DNA of 59,359 nucleotides from Gammaproteobacteria bacterium (GTDB lineage: Bacteria > Pseudomonadota > Gammaproteobacteria > Steroidobacterales > Steroidobacteraceae): the NCBI GenBank assembly GCA_028293745.1, contig JAQGOF010000196.1, positions 1 through 59,359 of the forward strand, written 5' to 3'. The number at the start of each line of letters is the position of its first letter. Positions within the stretch are counted from its first letter, which is position 1. Position numbers and translations under genes: made by a program. A model generated the notes under the pieces. The model did no database searches and was not told the DNA's origin. It was given only the letters and a program-made list of their open reading frames with translations. Positions 9,091-18,811 of the stretch are shown piece by piece.

Positions 9091-11394
9091 CTATTTCCGG
9101 GGAGAGCCGGGCCGCGAGCGCTGGGGACTGCTGGATCCTCTCGGTGGGGTGCGGGGCGTGGTCGGCAGGCCCGTGTGTTGCGTCCGAAATGGGCGGCTCG
9201 CGCCGATATTGCGGCGTCCCTGGGCATTGTCGCCAGTGCCACTCGGTTGGTAGGCAGGAACGAGTTGATGCTTGCCGCTGCCAATGAGGTCTGCGCGGCC
9301 CATTCGACGCAGCGCTTCGCGAAGAACCGGCCAGTTATTCGCATCGTGGTTGCGCAGAAATGCCTTGTGCAGCCGGCGCACCTTCAACCCCTTGGGGATA
9401 CGCACTTCTTCGCCGGCGCGGGTGATGCGCTTCAGTGGATTTTTGCCGGAGTGATACATCGCGGTCGCGGTCGCCATGGGCGACGGCAGGAAGGCTTGCA
9501 CCTGGTCTGCGCGGAAACCGTTCTTCTTCAGCCAGAGGGCGAGCTCGAGCATGTCTTCGTCGGTCGTGCCGGGGTGCGCGGCAATGAAGTAGGGAATCAG
9601 GTACTGCTCTTTGCCGGCTTCCTTGGAGTATTGGTCGAACAGCGCCTTGAAGCGATGATACGCGCCGATGCCCGGCTTCATCATCTTCGACAGCGGTCCT
9701 TCGGACAGGGCCTCCGGCGCTATCTTGAGATACCCGCCCACGTGATGTTGGGCAAGCTCTTTGACGTACTCGGGCGACTCGATGGCGAGGTCGTAACGAA
9801 CGCCGGAGGCAACGAGCACTTTCTTGACGCCGGGCAGCCCACGGGCGCGTCTGTAGAGTTTGATGAGCGGCGAGTGATCGGTGTTGAGGTTTGGGCAGAT
9901 CGCCGGGTATACGCATGATGGCCTGCGGCAGGCCGCTTCGATCTCGCGGCTCTTGCACGCGAGTCTGTACATGTTGGCTGTTGGTCCGCCGAGGTCGGAA
10001 ATCACACCGGTGAAGCCGGGGACGTTGTCGCGAATCTCCTCGATCTCGCGGATGACGGAATTCTCGGAGCGGCTTTGGATGATACGGCCTTCGTGCTCGG
10101 TGATGGAGCAGAAGGTACAGCCGCCAAAGCAACCGCGCTGGATCGCTATGGAGAAGCGAATCATCTTGTAGGCCGGGATGTTCGCGTCACCGTAGAACGG
10201 ATGCGGCTGACGGGCATACGGCTTCTCGTATACCCAGTCCATCTCGCGTGTCGTGAGCGGAATGGGCGGCGGGTTCAGCCACACATCGACGTCGCCGTGA
10301 CGCTGCACGAGGGCGCGAGCGTTTCCGGGGTTGGATTCGAGGTGAAGGATGCGGGAGGCATGCGCGTATAACACAGAGTCGGCGGCGACCTGTTCGTAGG
10401 ACGGCATGCGGATGGCGCTGCGTTCGCGGTCTGCGTTTTTGACACGGCGGACGAAACGGACGACTTTTTCGGCGGGTTGCGCTGCAGCTGAGGAGGCACC
10501 CACGGCGCAGGGGCGCGCGGCGTCCGTTACATGCGGATCCGCGGAGGTGTGATTGCCGGGGCGAGGCTGGTCAGCGGCGGCGGGCTGGTCAGCGGTGACT
10601 GGCTGCGCAACGACGGCGGCACCGTTCAGCGATGTTGATTCCATCGCATAGGGGTCAACGGGCGGGTTCAGTGGGCCGGGCGCGTCGAGGTGGGTCGAGT
10701 CGATCTCGATCCAACCTTCGGGGCGGGCCTTGCGTACGAACGCTGTGCCACGCAGGTCGGTAATGTCGTTGATGCGCTCGCCCGCTGCCAATCGATGTGC
10801 AATTTCGCAGATCTGGCGCTCGCCGTTGCCGTAGACGAGCAGGTCGGCCTTCGAATCCAACAGGATCGAGCGACGCACCTTCTCCGACCAGTAGTCGAAG
10901 TGAGCGATGCGCCTAAGAGAAGCTTCGATGCCGCCGATGACAACTGGAGCGTCCTTGAATGCCTCACGCACGCGTTGCGCATAGACGATCACGGAACGAT
11001 CCGGTCGCTTTCCACCCTCTCCGGTGGGCGTGTATGCGTCGTCGCTTCGGATCCTGCGATCCGAGGTGTAGCGATTGACCATGGAATCCATGTTGCCGGC
11101 CGTGATGCCGAAGAACAGGTTTGGCCGTCCGAGAGCAGCGAACGCATCGACGCTGTGCCAGTCAGGCTGGGCGATGATGCCGACGCGAAACCCTTGCGCT
11201 TCGAGAACACGGCCGACGATCGCCATGCCGAAGCTGGGATGGTCGACGTAGGCGTCGCCGGTGACGATGATGACGTCGCAGCTATCCCAGCCGAGGGCAT
11301 CCATTTCCGCGCGGGACATGGGCAGGAACGGGGCTGTGCCGAAGCGTTCGGCCCAGTACCGGCGGTAGCCCGTTATGTCACGTGCGGTTTGCAT
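9091..11394 (-). CDS. ygiQ: YgiQ family radical SAM protein (UPF0313)
   Basis: 767-residue protein with the YgiQ N-terminal domain ('[20 protein letters not shown]'). A radical SAM core has its cluster cysteines in '[12 protein letters not shown]', and the C-terminal DUF3362-type region is present ('[20 protein letters not shown]', '[18 protein letters not shown]'). The reaction catalysed is unknown. A Pro/Ala/Asp-rich insertion (DNA about 10480-10660) interrupts the region before the radical SAM core, and the tail is a Pro/Arg-rich extension. It begins the leftward run into nfeD, slipin, DUF423 and hrpB (56 bp to nfeD). Confidence 0.94.
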   Translation of the reverse strand: MQTARDITGYRRYWAERFGTAPFLPMSRAEMDALGWDSCDVIIVTGDAYVDHPSFGMAIVGRVLEAQGFRVGIIAQPDWHSVDAFAALGRPNLFFGITAGNMDSMVNRYTSDRRIRSDDAYTPTGEGGKRPDRSVIVYAQRVREAFKDAPVVIGGIEASLRRIAHFDYWSEKVRRSILLDSKADLLVYGNGERQICEIAHRLAAGERINDITDLRGTAFVRKARPEGWIEIDSTHLDAPGPLNPPVDPYAMESTSLNGAAVVAQPVTADQPAAADQPRPGNHTSADPHVTDAARPCAVGASSAAAQPAEKVVRFVRRVKNADRERSAIRMPSYEQVAADSVLYAHASRILHLESNPGNARALVQRHGDVDVWLNPPPIPLTTREMDWVYEKPYARQPHPFYGDANIPAYKMIRFSIAIQRGCFGGCTFCSITEHEGRIIQSRSENSVIREIEEIRDNVPGFTGVISDLGGPTANMYRLACKSREIEAACRRPSCVYPAICPNLNTDHSPLIKLYRRARGLPGVKKVLVASGVRYDLAIESPEYVKELAQHHVGGYLKIAPEALSEGPLSKMMKPGIGAYHRFKALFDQYSKEAGKEQYLIPYFIAAHPGTTDEDMLELALWLKKNGFRADQVQAFLPSPMATATAMYHSGKNPLKRITRAGEEVRIPKGLKVRRLHKAFLRNHDANNWPVLREALRRMGRADLIGSGKHQLVPAYQPSGTGDNAQGRRNIGASRPFRTQHTGLPTTPRTPPRGSSSPQRSRPGSPRK

Positions 11395-11656
11395 GATGTG
11401 CGCGGATTAGACCAGAAACGGCGGAGGGAATTGCCCTATTTGGGCGGTCGGGGACTGACGTTCAAGGGCGGGGGACCGCGGCGGCCGGGACTGGGAGCGA
11501 CCGCAGCGCCCCCCCAAGTCAGCATAGCCTGGCCACGCCGACCGCCAAGTTGCCGAGCCGGCGACACCGGACCGCAGCGATGGCCAGGTTAGCGCCGCGA
11601 CGATAGCGAAATCGGCGCGGCGCGCCTTCGCGAACGCGCGGCTTAGGGTCTCCCGC

Positions 11657-13795
11657 CTAGTGCCGCTCGTCCTTCTTGACAGAATCGGGGTGCTGCCGTG
11701 CTTCCGGTGAGGCTTCCATTGCCTTCAGGGCCTGGGGTAAGCCGTCGACGTAGTCGGCGCCGGCCTTGACCTGCAGGCTCGAACCGGCGAAGTCGTTGCC
11801 GATCGGTTCAGCACGCCCGCCCAGGCATTTGTGCAGGAAGCCTTCGGCGACGGCATAGAAAGCAATGCGGTTCTGGGGCCGGGCGAAACCGTGGCCTTCG
11901 TCTGGGTAGAGGACATAGGTGACCGGCAGGTGCCGCGCTCTCATGGCCTCCGCGATCTGGTCTGCCTCGGCCTGTTTGACGCGGGGATCGTTGGCTCCCT
12001 GCGCGATCAGCAGGGGCTTGGAGATCCGGTCGACGAAGGTCAACGGGGAGCGTTGCTTCAGCAGCTCGCGTCCTTCGACCGTTCTGGGGTCGCCAATACG
12101 GCGGACCATGTCCTCGTAGAATGATTTCCAGTAGGGCGGAATCGAGTTCAACAACGTAAACAGGTTCGATGGCCCGACAATATCAACACCACACGCAAAG
12201 CGCTCCGGCGTGAAAGTCAGACCGACCAGGGTCGCGTAGCCGCCGTAGGATCCGCCATAGATGGCGACCTTGTCGGGCTGTGCGATCTTTTCCTTGATCG
12301 CCCAGTCAACCGCGTCCAACAGATCGTTGTGCATGTTGCGGGCCCATTCGTGGTCGCCTGCGTTGATGAACTTTTTGCCGAAGCCGGTCGAGCCCCGGTA
12401 GTTGACGGACAGTACGGCGTAGCCGCGGTTGGCGAGCCATTGGTGCTCGCCGTTGAAGCCGTAGCTGTCACGGGCCCAGGGGCCGCCGTGGACGTCGAGC
12501 ACCAGCGGGAGAGGGCTCGCGGGGCGATCCGGTGCGGCATCGGGTCCGCTGTGGGCGGTGGCGCCCTGGCCGGTTGCGCGCGAGCCGTCAGGGCCTTGCG
12601 GCAATGTCAGATAGGAGACGAGTGGCAATCCGTCCCGGGAATGCAACTCGAGCGGCTGCATTGGACGAAGCGGCTCACCGATCAGCTCAGGTCTCTGATC
12701 GAACAGCTTTGTGACCTTGCCGCCGTCGCGCTCGTAGAGGTAGCTGGACACCACGCGGATCGGGTCATCGACGGCGACAACCCATTTGGTGTCATCGAGC
12801 GTACGGCTGACGACCTGGAACTGTGGGCCGAGCGCCGCTTTGAGCCGCTCGATGTCCTGCCCAACCGCCGGGACCAGGGGAGCGATCTCAGTGGTCAGGT
12901 ACTCGACGGCAAACGCCTGTGGCTTGCGTGTCCGAGGCTCCAACCAGACATCCGACACGTCTGCCTTGTTGCTCTCACCCACGACCGCCTGTTTGCCGCT
13001 GGCAAGATCAACCCGCACCAACGCGGCCTTGTCGCGGCCGATCGAGCTCAGCATGAGAGCCGAATTTCCGCCCTCTTCCACGATCACGGGACGGGTCGTC
13101 AGGCTGTCATCGCGGCCATATTTCAACAGGCTTTCCCAGCCCTTGGCGGTTTTGCGGTAGATCTCGCCACCGCCGTCGGGCAGTGTTTTGACTGCCAGCC
13201 GCGGATGCAGCTGCAAGTCCTCCAGGTACCCCGCAAACTCCTGATCATTGCGCTCAACGAGCTTGCGCTCGCCGCTGGCAATGTTGATCTCGTACAGATC
13301 GTGGTATTCGGGCGTACGGTCGTTCAACGCGATCAGCGCGACTTCGGGCCGCTCGTGGGACAGGCCAACTATCTCGGCGTGGACTTTGTCGAGCGGTGTC
13401 AGATCAACTTGTTTGCCGCTCTCCACATCGACGCTGTAGACACGCCAGTTCTCGTCCCCGCCTTCGTCCTGCAGAAAAAGAATGTGGCGGCCGTCGTCGG
13501 CCCAATGGTGCTGGCGGATGCCGCGCTTCTTGTCGTCGGTGACCGGTTTGGCGGTGTCGAGCTTGCCCAGGGGCGCGAGCCAGACGTTCAGCACTCCGTT
13601 CTTCGGGGCAAGGAAGGATATGTAGCGGCCATCCGGACTCAGACGCGCCTGGGCGCGGACCGGGTTGCCAAAGAGTGCCGTTCGGGGAATCAGATGGGGT
13701 TGGGAATTGCTCAGCGCCACAGCCATAGCTCCAGTGAGAGATAGCGCGAATAATGCAGCACCTGCCAGACGCGCAAATGTAGAGGTCCGTTTCAT
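11657..13795 (-). CDS. S9 family prolyl-oligopeptidase-type peptidase, exported
   Basis: 712-residue protein with a cleavable signal peptide (Lys/Arg start, hydrophobic residues 9-28). A WD/beta-propeller-like region follows ('ARLSPDGRYISFL', 'RGIRQHHWADDGRHILFL'), then a C-terminal alpha/beta hydrolase domain. The nucleophile is in 'YGGSYGGYATLVG', the acid in 'IAQGANDPRVKQAEAD' and the His in 'PDEGHGFARPQN', so the triad is complete. It probably cleaves short peptides in the periplasm. A Gly/Ala/Pro-rich insertion lies just before the hydrolase domain (DNA about 12505-12600). Its ATG directly abuts the NamZ stop codon (TGAATG), which implies coupling with the muramidase-like gene. Confidence 0.94.
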   Translation of the reverse strand: MKRTSTFARLAGAALFALSLTGAMAVALSNSQPHLIPRTALFGNPVRAQARLSPDGRYISFLAPKNGVLNVWLAPLGKLDTAKPVTDDKKRGIRQHHWADDGRHILFLQDEGGDENWRVYSVDVESGKQVDLTPLDKVHAEIVGLSHERPEVALIALNDRTPEYHDLYEINIASGERKLVERNDQEFAGYLEDLQLHPRLAVKTLPDGGGEIYRKTAKGWESLLKYGRDDSLTTRPVIVEEGGNSALMLSSIGRDKAALVRVDLASGKQAVVGESNKADVSDVWLEPRTRKPQAFAVEYLTTEIAPLVPAVGQDIERLKAALGPQFQVVSRTLDDTKWVVAVDDPIRVVSSYLYERDGGKVTKLFDQRPELIGEPLRPMQPLELHSRDGLPLVSYLTLPQGPDGSRATGQGATAHSGPDAAPDRPASPLPLVLDVHGGPWARDSYGFNGEHQWLANRGYAVLSVNYRGSTGFGKKFINAGDHEWARNMHNDLLDAVDWAIKEKIAQPDKVAIYGGSYGGYATLVGLTFTPERFACGVDIVGPSNLFTLLNSIPPYWKSFYEDMVRRIGDPRTVEGRELLKQRSPLTFVDRISKPLLIAQGANDPRVKQAEADQIAEAMRARHLPVTYVLYPDEGHGFARPQNRIAFYAVAEGFLHKCLGGRAEPIGNDFAGSSLQVKAGADYVDGLPQALKAMEASPEARQHPDSVKKDERH

Positions 13796-15001
13796 TCAAT
13801 ACAGCAGGACGCCGGCGCGCTCGCGAATCCACGCTGCTTCGTCAGGTTCGGCGAGAGCATCGAGATCCGCCGGCATGGCAGCGGGATCGTCCACCCAACG
13901 GCGCAGCAGATCGCTGCCGTTGATGACGTCGATGGCGAGCCGGCCCGTTTCGTACTCGTAGGGAAAATCACGCCAGAGGTCGTAGTCAGGTCGCAATCTG
14001 CGCAGGGCCTTGAACGCCAACGCGAACAGGCGCCAGGGCTTGAATGCTGTGTGATCGTAGTACGCCGCGTCCTCCACATGGACCTGGAATCCGGCGCAGA
14101 GCTTCCCGACATGTTTGTGAAATGTCGGCTCGAACCAACACGGCCGTATGCGACAGCCGCGCATCCATGAAGGTGCCAGCGAACGCATTTCCGACATCAG
14201 CTCGCGGATGCCGAGATCGGGCGCACCCAACACTTCCAGCGGCCGCGTCGTTCCACGGCCCTCGGACAGAGTGCACCCTTCCAACATCACGGATCCCGGA
14301 TAGCAGCGGGCCATGAACAGACTCGGCGCGTTGGGGCTTGGGTTGACCCAGGTCCGGCGGCCGATGGGCCAGCCGTACCCGGGCTCAGCGGCTGGATCCC
14401 AAACGTCCATCGGAACGATCTGGCAGTCAACGTCCAATCTGAACTTGGTCACGAACCACAGCGCGAGCTCGCCCATCGTCAGACCGTGACGCATTGGCAT
14501 CGGCCCGGCGCCAACGAAACTCTCAGCGCCCGGACGAAGCGTGAGGCCCTCTACGGGTCTACCCACCGGATTTGGGCGATCCAGCACCCACACGGACTTG
14601 CGCTTCTTTGCAGCCTCTTCGAGCACGTAACGAAGCGTCGTCACGAAGGTATAGATCCGGCATCCGAGATCCTGCAGGTCCACGAGCATCACGTCGAATG
14701 TGTCCATCATCTGCGCCGTCGGGCGACGCACTTCGCCGTAGAGGCTGAACACCGGGATGTGATGGAGAGGGTCCTGGAAATCGCTCGACTCCACCATGTT
14801 GTCCTGCTTGTCGCCTCGCAGTCCGTGTTGGGGACCAAACGCGGCGGTTATTCGCGTGTCGCCGAGAGCTGCGAGTGCGTCAAGCGAGTGGACGAGGTTG
14901 CGCGTAACCGAGCCAGGGTGCGCGAGGAGCGCCACGCGACGTCCTGCTAGCGGACGGCGTAGTTCAGGTTCGTCCAGAAGGCGATCGATGCCAAACTTCA
15001 T
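13796..15001 (-). CDS. DUF1343 / NamZ-type exo-beta-N-acetylmuramidase family protein
   Basis: 401-residue member of the DUF1343 family, which includes the exo-lytic N-acetylmuramidase NamZ (B. subtilis YbbC). Signatures are 'GRRVALLAHPGSVTRNL', 'AFGPQHGLRGDKQDNM', 'DTFDVMLVDLQDLGCRIYT', 'VLDRPNPVGRPVEG' and 'ARCYPGSVMLEGC...SEGRGTTRPLE'. Unlike the characterised secreted enzymes it has no signal peptide, so it should act in the cytoplasm on imported muropeptides. It sits 12 bp after a DOMON-like protein and immediately before an S9 peptidase, a context that fits cell-wall fragment recycling. Confidence 0.92.
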   Translation of the reverse strand: MKFGIDRLLDEPELRRPLAGRRVALLAHPGSVTRNLVHSLDALAALGDTRITAAFGPQHGLRGDKQDNMVESSDFQDPLHHIPVFSLYGEVRRPTAQMMDTFDVMLVDLQDLGCRIYTFVTTLRYVLEEAAKKRKSVWVLDRPNPVGRPVEGLTLRPGAESFVGAGPMPMRHGLTMGELALWFVTKFRLDVDCQIVPMDVWDPAAEPGYGWPIGRRTWVNPSPNAPSLFMARCYPGSVMLEGCTLSEGRGTTRPLEVLGAPDLGIRELMSEMRSLAPSWMRGCRIRPCWFEPTFHKHVGKLCAGFQVHVEDAAYYDHTAFKPWRLFALAFKALRRLRPDYDLWRDFPYEYETGRLAIDVINGSDLLRRWVDDPAAMPADLDALAEPDEAAWIRERAGVLLY

Positions 15002-15013
15002 GATTTCTCGAAA

Positions 15014-15568
15014 CTAGAGATCGAATACGAATCCATCAGGATGGTGGAAGTCGGGCTTGCCCTGGGGGTGCCGCGCCGACCAGTAGCACAGCCTACCACT
15101 CTCTTCTTCCACCACCGCCGTCAGAGCAAGCTTTGGACGTTGCGCTGCGTCTATGCCAACGCTAATGGGTAGCGGGAAGGTCGCTTTGAGTTCCAAGTGG
15201 TCGGGGGCTTTACGAATCGAGATATCGGGCGGGTTCGCTATATCCATTGGCGTCATGCCCTCACGGTAGGAATCGAAGTGGTATACCGCCCATTGCTTCG
15301 TGGGCGAAAAATTGAACTCGTAGTATCCGCGCGACCCGCTGGGCCGGATGAAGGCCTCGAAGCACGTGTGTTTCCACAAGTGGTCGGCAGGGCCGGGAAC
15401 ACCTTCTAGTCCGACGCGAAGACGCGACATGTCTGCTTGGAGCGTATAGCCCAAAGTAAGGAAGTCGGGGCTCAAAACGGATACCTGTACGTGTAGACTT
15501 TCGATCGCGCCGCTCTGCGTGGTGGGATGGGCTACCAGGGGAATTCGATCCGTGGCTGAGTGGGGCAT
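15014..15568 (-). CDS. DOMON-like domain protein
   Basis: About 184 residues. The beta-rich pattern ('LTLGYTLQADMSRLRVG', 'DHLWKHTCFEAFIRPSG', 'YYEFNFSPTKQWAVYHFDSY', 'FHHPDGFVFDL') matches the MurB-associated DOMON-like family. That family is found beside or fused to peptidoglycan-recycling enzymes and is thought to bind sugars or haem-like ligands. No signal peptide is present. The start at 15568 (MPHSATDRI) is preferred over the longer frame to 15643, which would run into the divergent oxidase gene. Confidence 0.82.
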   Translation of the reverse strand: MPHSATDRIPLVAHPTTQSGAIESLHVQVSVLSPDFLTLGYTLQADMSRLRVGLEGVPGPADHLWKHTCFEAFIRPSGSRGYYEFNFSPTKQWAVYHFDSYREGMTPMDIANPPDISIRKAPDHLELKATFPLPISVGIDAAQRPKLALTAVVEEESGRLCYWSARHPQGKPDFHHPDGFVFDL

Positions 15569-15627
15569 GATGCATTGTAATCCCGTGTGTATATTGAGCG
15601 TAGGCATAGCACTTGCGGATTGGCGAA

Positions 15628-16980
15628 ATGGCGAACGCTTCATGGGACGTTGTCATCATAGGTGCCGGCGTCTCGGGTTTGGCCGCGGCTAGCGAGCTGC
15701 GCAAATCCGGCTTGTCGGTGCTCATCCTTGACGCTCGAGATCACGTGGGCGGACGCGCATGGACGCGACACGAGCCAGATCTTTCGGCGCCCATCGAACT
15801 GGGCGCCGAGTTCATCCACGGCCGCGCTCCAGAGACCTTCGAGTTGCTGAGGGAGGTCGGGAAGGCGGCGCTCGACACATCAGGCGCGCACTGGACACTT
15901 CGCGACGGCAAGCTGGTGCAGAACACCGAGGACTTGTTCGGCGATATCCAGACGGCTTTGGAGCGGTCGAATGTACTCAAGCAGCCGGACATCTCCTTCG
16001 AGGCGTGGCTGAGCCGCAGCGCTCAATACGGTCTGTCGCCCGAGGCCGCAGCCATGGCAAGAGCGTTCGCCGAGGGCTTCGATGCTGCTGACCCGGCTCG
16101 GGTAAGTGCTCATTTCATCGCCAGGGAATGGGGCTCTGGCGGGATGTTGGACTCGCCTCAGTTTCGCCCTTTGGGCGGCTACAGCTCAGTGCTCGCCGCA
16201 CTCGCCGGCGCGCTGGATCGCGAGAATGTACGGCTGCAGTTGCAAACCGTGGTTCGCGAGGTTCGGTGGAAGCGCGGCACGGTTGAGGTCGATGCGATCT
16301 TTCTCGACCAGCCGTTCAGTGTCCGGGCGGCGTGCGCAATAGTGACTTTGCCGTTGGGAGTGCTGCAGGCCCCGGCTGAGGCTGCAGGTGCCGTTCGCTT
16401 CGTGCCGGAACTCGATACCAAGCGCAAGGCCCTGGAGGGGCTCGTCTCCGGTCCTGTGTTGAAGTTGAGCTTGCGATTTCGCCGTGCCTTCTGGGAAGAG
16501 TTGGATGGTGGCAAGTACGAGGGCGCTTCGTTTTTTCACTCGGCTCACACGGCGTTTCCCACCTTCTGGACTTCGCTGCCGTTGCGCGCTCCTCTGTTGA
16601 TCGCCTGGATCGGCGGCCCAAAGGCAGCCCGGCTCTCAATGTCCAAAATGCCGGACATCGTTCGACAGGCGTTGGAAAGTCTGTCGACGATATTCGCTGG
16701 GCGCCCGCCGAGTGAGTTCGAGCTCGAGGCTGCGTATCTGCACAACTGGCAGACGGACCCGTTTGCTCGGGGGGCATACAGTTATATTGCGGTTGGCGGC
16801 GGGGATGCACGCAGCACGTTGGCAGCACCGCTGGAAGATACGCTGTTTTTCGCGGGCGAGGCGACGAATACGGAAGACGAGGCCGCGACAGTTACGGGCG
16901 CGTTGCAGAGCGGAGAGCGCGCTGCGCGGGAATTGACTGAGCGTTTGCAAGCGAAGAAGGTGAAGGGACCTAAGGGCTGA
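15628..16980 (+). CDS. FAD-dependent amine oxidase family oxidoreductase
   Basis: About 450 residues with a flavin monoamine-oxidase fold. The dinucleotide-binding motif is 'VVIIGAGVSGLAAASEL', followed by 'DARDHVGGRAWT' (GG doublet and Arg typical of amine oxidases) and 'IELGAEFIHG'. The C-terminal FAD motif is 'FFAGEATNTEDEAATVTGAL'. The ATG at 15628 places the first Met six residues before the FAD motif; upstream codons lack a ribosome site. It is followed 4 bp later by the metallohydrolase gene, so it heads a four-gene plus-strand operon. Substrate unknown; the context suggests periplasmic alcohol or amine catabolism, but this protein itself has no export signal. Confidence 0.9.
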   Translation: MANASWDVVIIGAGVSGLAAASELRKSGLSVLILDARDHVGGRAWTRHEPDLSAPIELGAEFIHGRAPETFELLREVGKAALDTSGAHWTLRDGKLVQNTEDLFGDIQTALERSNVLKQPDISFEAWLSRSAQYGLSPEAAAMARAFAEGFDAADPARVSAHFIAREWGSGGMLDSPQFRPLGGYSSVLAALAGALDRENVRLQLQTVVREVRWKRGTVEVDAIFLDQPFSVRAACAIVTLPLGVLQAPAEAAGAVRFVPELDTKRKALEGLVSGPVLKLSLRFRRAFWEELDGGKYEGASFFHSAHTAFPTFWTSLPLRAPLLIAWIGGPKAARLSMSKMPDIVRQALESLSTIFAGRPPSEFELEAAYLHNWQTDPFARGAYSYIAVGGGDARSTLAAPLEDTLFFAGEATNTEDEAATVTGALQSGERAARELTERLQAKKVKGPKG

Positions 16981-16984
16981 AGTT

Positions 16985-17959
16985 ATGGGCGACAGGTGGG
17001 GCGCAGTGTCAGTCAACAGGTATCTGTCGCGGCGTGATGTGCTAGTTGGAGCGGGCGCCTGCTGTTTTGCCGGACTAACCCGAGCAGCGGCGAACGCGAC
17101 GACCGGGCGGACTTTCGCCACGGACGAAGTTGCCGCGGGGATCCACGTCAGGCGGGGTGTTGACGAGGACGCAACACCTGCGAATGAGGGTGCCATCGCC
17201 AACATCGGATTCATCGTTGGGCGGGATGCGGTTGCCGTGATGGATCCTGGTGGAAGTCTGGCTGACGGTCAGCGTCTTCGGGCGGCCATTCGGAAGGCGA
17301 CGAGCCTGCCGATCCGGTATGTGGTGATGTCGCATGTGCATCCCGATCATATCTTCGGGGCAGGGGCGTTTACGGAAGACAAGCCTGAGTTCGTGGGACA
17401 CGCCCTCCTGCCTAACGCGCTGGCTCAGCGAGGTGAGTATTACCGTAGTCATCTGGATCAGATCCTGGGAGCGGGTCGATCGGGGCCGATCGTCGCTCCG
17501 ACGATGTTGGTCAAAGACCGGAGCCAGATCGATTTGGGCGGGCGCGTTCTGGAGATCACAGCGCACGGGAACGCGCACACGGACTGCGATCTGAGTGTGC
17601 TCGACCGGCAGACAGGGACACTGCTGCTATCGGATTTGCTGTTCGTTCAGCGAGTCCCCTCCCTGGACGGCAGTCTCAAGGGCTGGCTGGCGGAGCTCGC
17701 CAAGCTCAAAGATGCAGGCGCGAGGCGAGCGGTACCCGGCCATGGGCCGACCGGCGTAGAGTGGCCTTCGGCATCCCGCGATCTGGAGCGCTACCTAGGT
17801 ACGCTGCAACGTGAAACCCGGCAGGCGATCGCCAAAGGCGTCGACATCGGTCAGGCCGCGAAGACCGTCGCGCTCTCCGAGCGGGAGAAGTGGACGTTGT
17901 TCGACGATTACAACGGCCACAATGTCACCAAGGCTTACAAGGAGCTCGAATGGGACTGA
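16985..17959 (+). CDS. quinoprotein relay system zinc metallohydrolase (type 2)
   Basis: 324-residue metallo-beta-lactamase fold protein with a Tat-type signal ('SRRDVLVGAGACCFAG'). The first metal motif is 'SHVHPDHIFGAG' (HxHxDH); further ligands are in 'TAHGNAHTDCDLS' and 'VPGHGP'. It resembles the TIGR-defined quinoprotein relay system metallohydrolases encoded with PQQ-dependent dehydrogenases and their cytochromes. The next two genes are the other two known members of that group. The following gene overlaps its end by 10 bp. An alternative GTG start at 17009 would put the twin-Arg motif closer to the N-terminus. Confidence 0.9.
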   Translation: MGDRWGAVSVNRYLSRRDVLVGAGACCFAGLTRAAANATTGRTFATDEVAAGIHVRRGVDEDATPANEGAIANIGFIVGRDAVAVMDPGGSLADGQRLRAAIRKATSLPIRYVVMSHVHPDHIFGAGAFTEDKPEFVGHALLPNALAQRGEYYRSHLDQILGAGRSGPIVAPTMLVKDRSQIDLGGRVLEITAHGNAHTDCDLSVLDRQTGTLLLSDLLFVQRVPSLDGSLKGWLAELAKLKDAGARRAVPGHGPTGVEWPSASRDLERYLGTLQRETRQAIAKGVDIGQAAKTVALSEREKWTLFDDYNGHNVTKAYKELEWD

Positions 17960-18798
17960 AGAAACCGGGCGCGCGCGCCAGGCGTGCGCACGCCATGCTG
18001 GCAGTGGTGTTGGCCGGATCGGCCCTGCTCGGCGGACTGCATCCGGCAGTTGCTGATGAGGAAGATGATCAGGACCGTGCCGCACGCTGGAAGCAGCTGC
18101 AGGACTCCATATTCCCTCACCGGCAGGTGCTCGATTCCGGTGGGATCATCACTGTCGATGCGCCGCCACGTGCGTTGGATGCGGCGCTCGTGCCCGTTGA
18201 ATTGCACATGGCGGGCAACAAGCCCCTGAAGGGCGTGTATCTCATCATCGATGACAACCCGGCGCCTATGGCTGCGCACTTTGTGTTTGGCCCGAAAGCC
18301 GACCCTCGCGATCTGAAGCTCCGCGTGCGCGTCAATGCATACACGAACATACATGCGATTGCCGAAACCCAGGATGGGCAACTTCACGCAGCAACCAAAT
18401 TTGTCAAGGCTGCGGGTGGCTGCTCCGCGCCTGCGGGCTCGGATGACAATGCCGCCCTGGCTGATATCGGCCGGATGAAGCTGCGTTTGATGGGCGATTT
18501 CAATGCTGGCAAGCCGATGCAGGCCCAGCTGATGATTCGCCATCCGAACTTCAATGGTATGCAGATGAACCAGATCACGCGGTATTTCACGCCTGCGCGG
18601 TTCATTCGTACGATTGATGCGACGTATGACGGCGGGCAGGTGTTTCATCTCGATGCGGATATTTCACTGAGCACGGATCCGGTGATTACGTTTGGGTTCG
18701 TCCCGCACGGGAAGGGTCAGATGAAGGTTGTTGCGCATGATAGTAGCAACGCAACGTTTGACCACAGCTTTGATGTTCCGGCTACGCCGTCGGGCTAA
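17950..18798 (+). CDS. quinoprotein dehydrogenase-associated SoxYZ-like carrier
   Basis: 282-residue periplasmic protein with a signal peptide after a basic N-terminus. A SoxY-like half ('PVELHMAGNKPLKGVYLIID', 'HFVFGPKADPRDLKLRVRV') includes the Cys-containing 'VKAAGGCSAPAG', equivalent to the swinging-arm region. A SoxZ-like half follows ('PMQAQLMIRHPNFNGMQMNQ', 'FIRTIDATYDGGQVF'). This is the single-chain SoxYZ-like carrier found next to PQQ enzymes. The start at 17950 is supported by AAGGAG six bases upstream and overlaps the metallohydrolase stop. A carrier of electrons or sulfur-bound intermediates is inferred from family context. Confidence 0.92.
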   Translation: MGLKKPGARARRAHAMLAVVLAGSALLGGLHPAVADEEDDQDRAARWKQLQDSIFPHRQVLDSGGIITVDAPPRALDAALVPVELHMAGNKPLKGVYLIIDDNPAPMAAHFVFGPKADPRDLKLRVRVNAYTNIHAIAETQDGQLHAATKFVKAAGGCSAPAGSDDNAALADIGRMKLRLMGDFNAGKPMQAQLMIRHPNFNGMQMNQITRYFTPARFIRTIDATYDGGQVFHLDADISLSTDPVITFGFVPHGKGQMKVVAHDSSNATFDHSFDVPATPSG

Positions 18799-18811
18799 CG
18801 TCTGAAGTCGG

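Noticed and set aside
12329..13744. 471-codon plus-strand frame opposite the S9 peptidase.
   Set aside because: The minus-strand frame has a full catalytic triad and signal peptide; the antisense frame has no recognisable domain or ribosome site.
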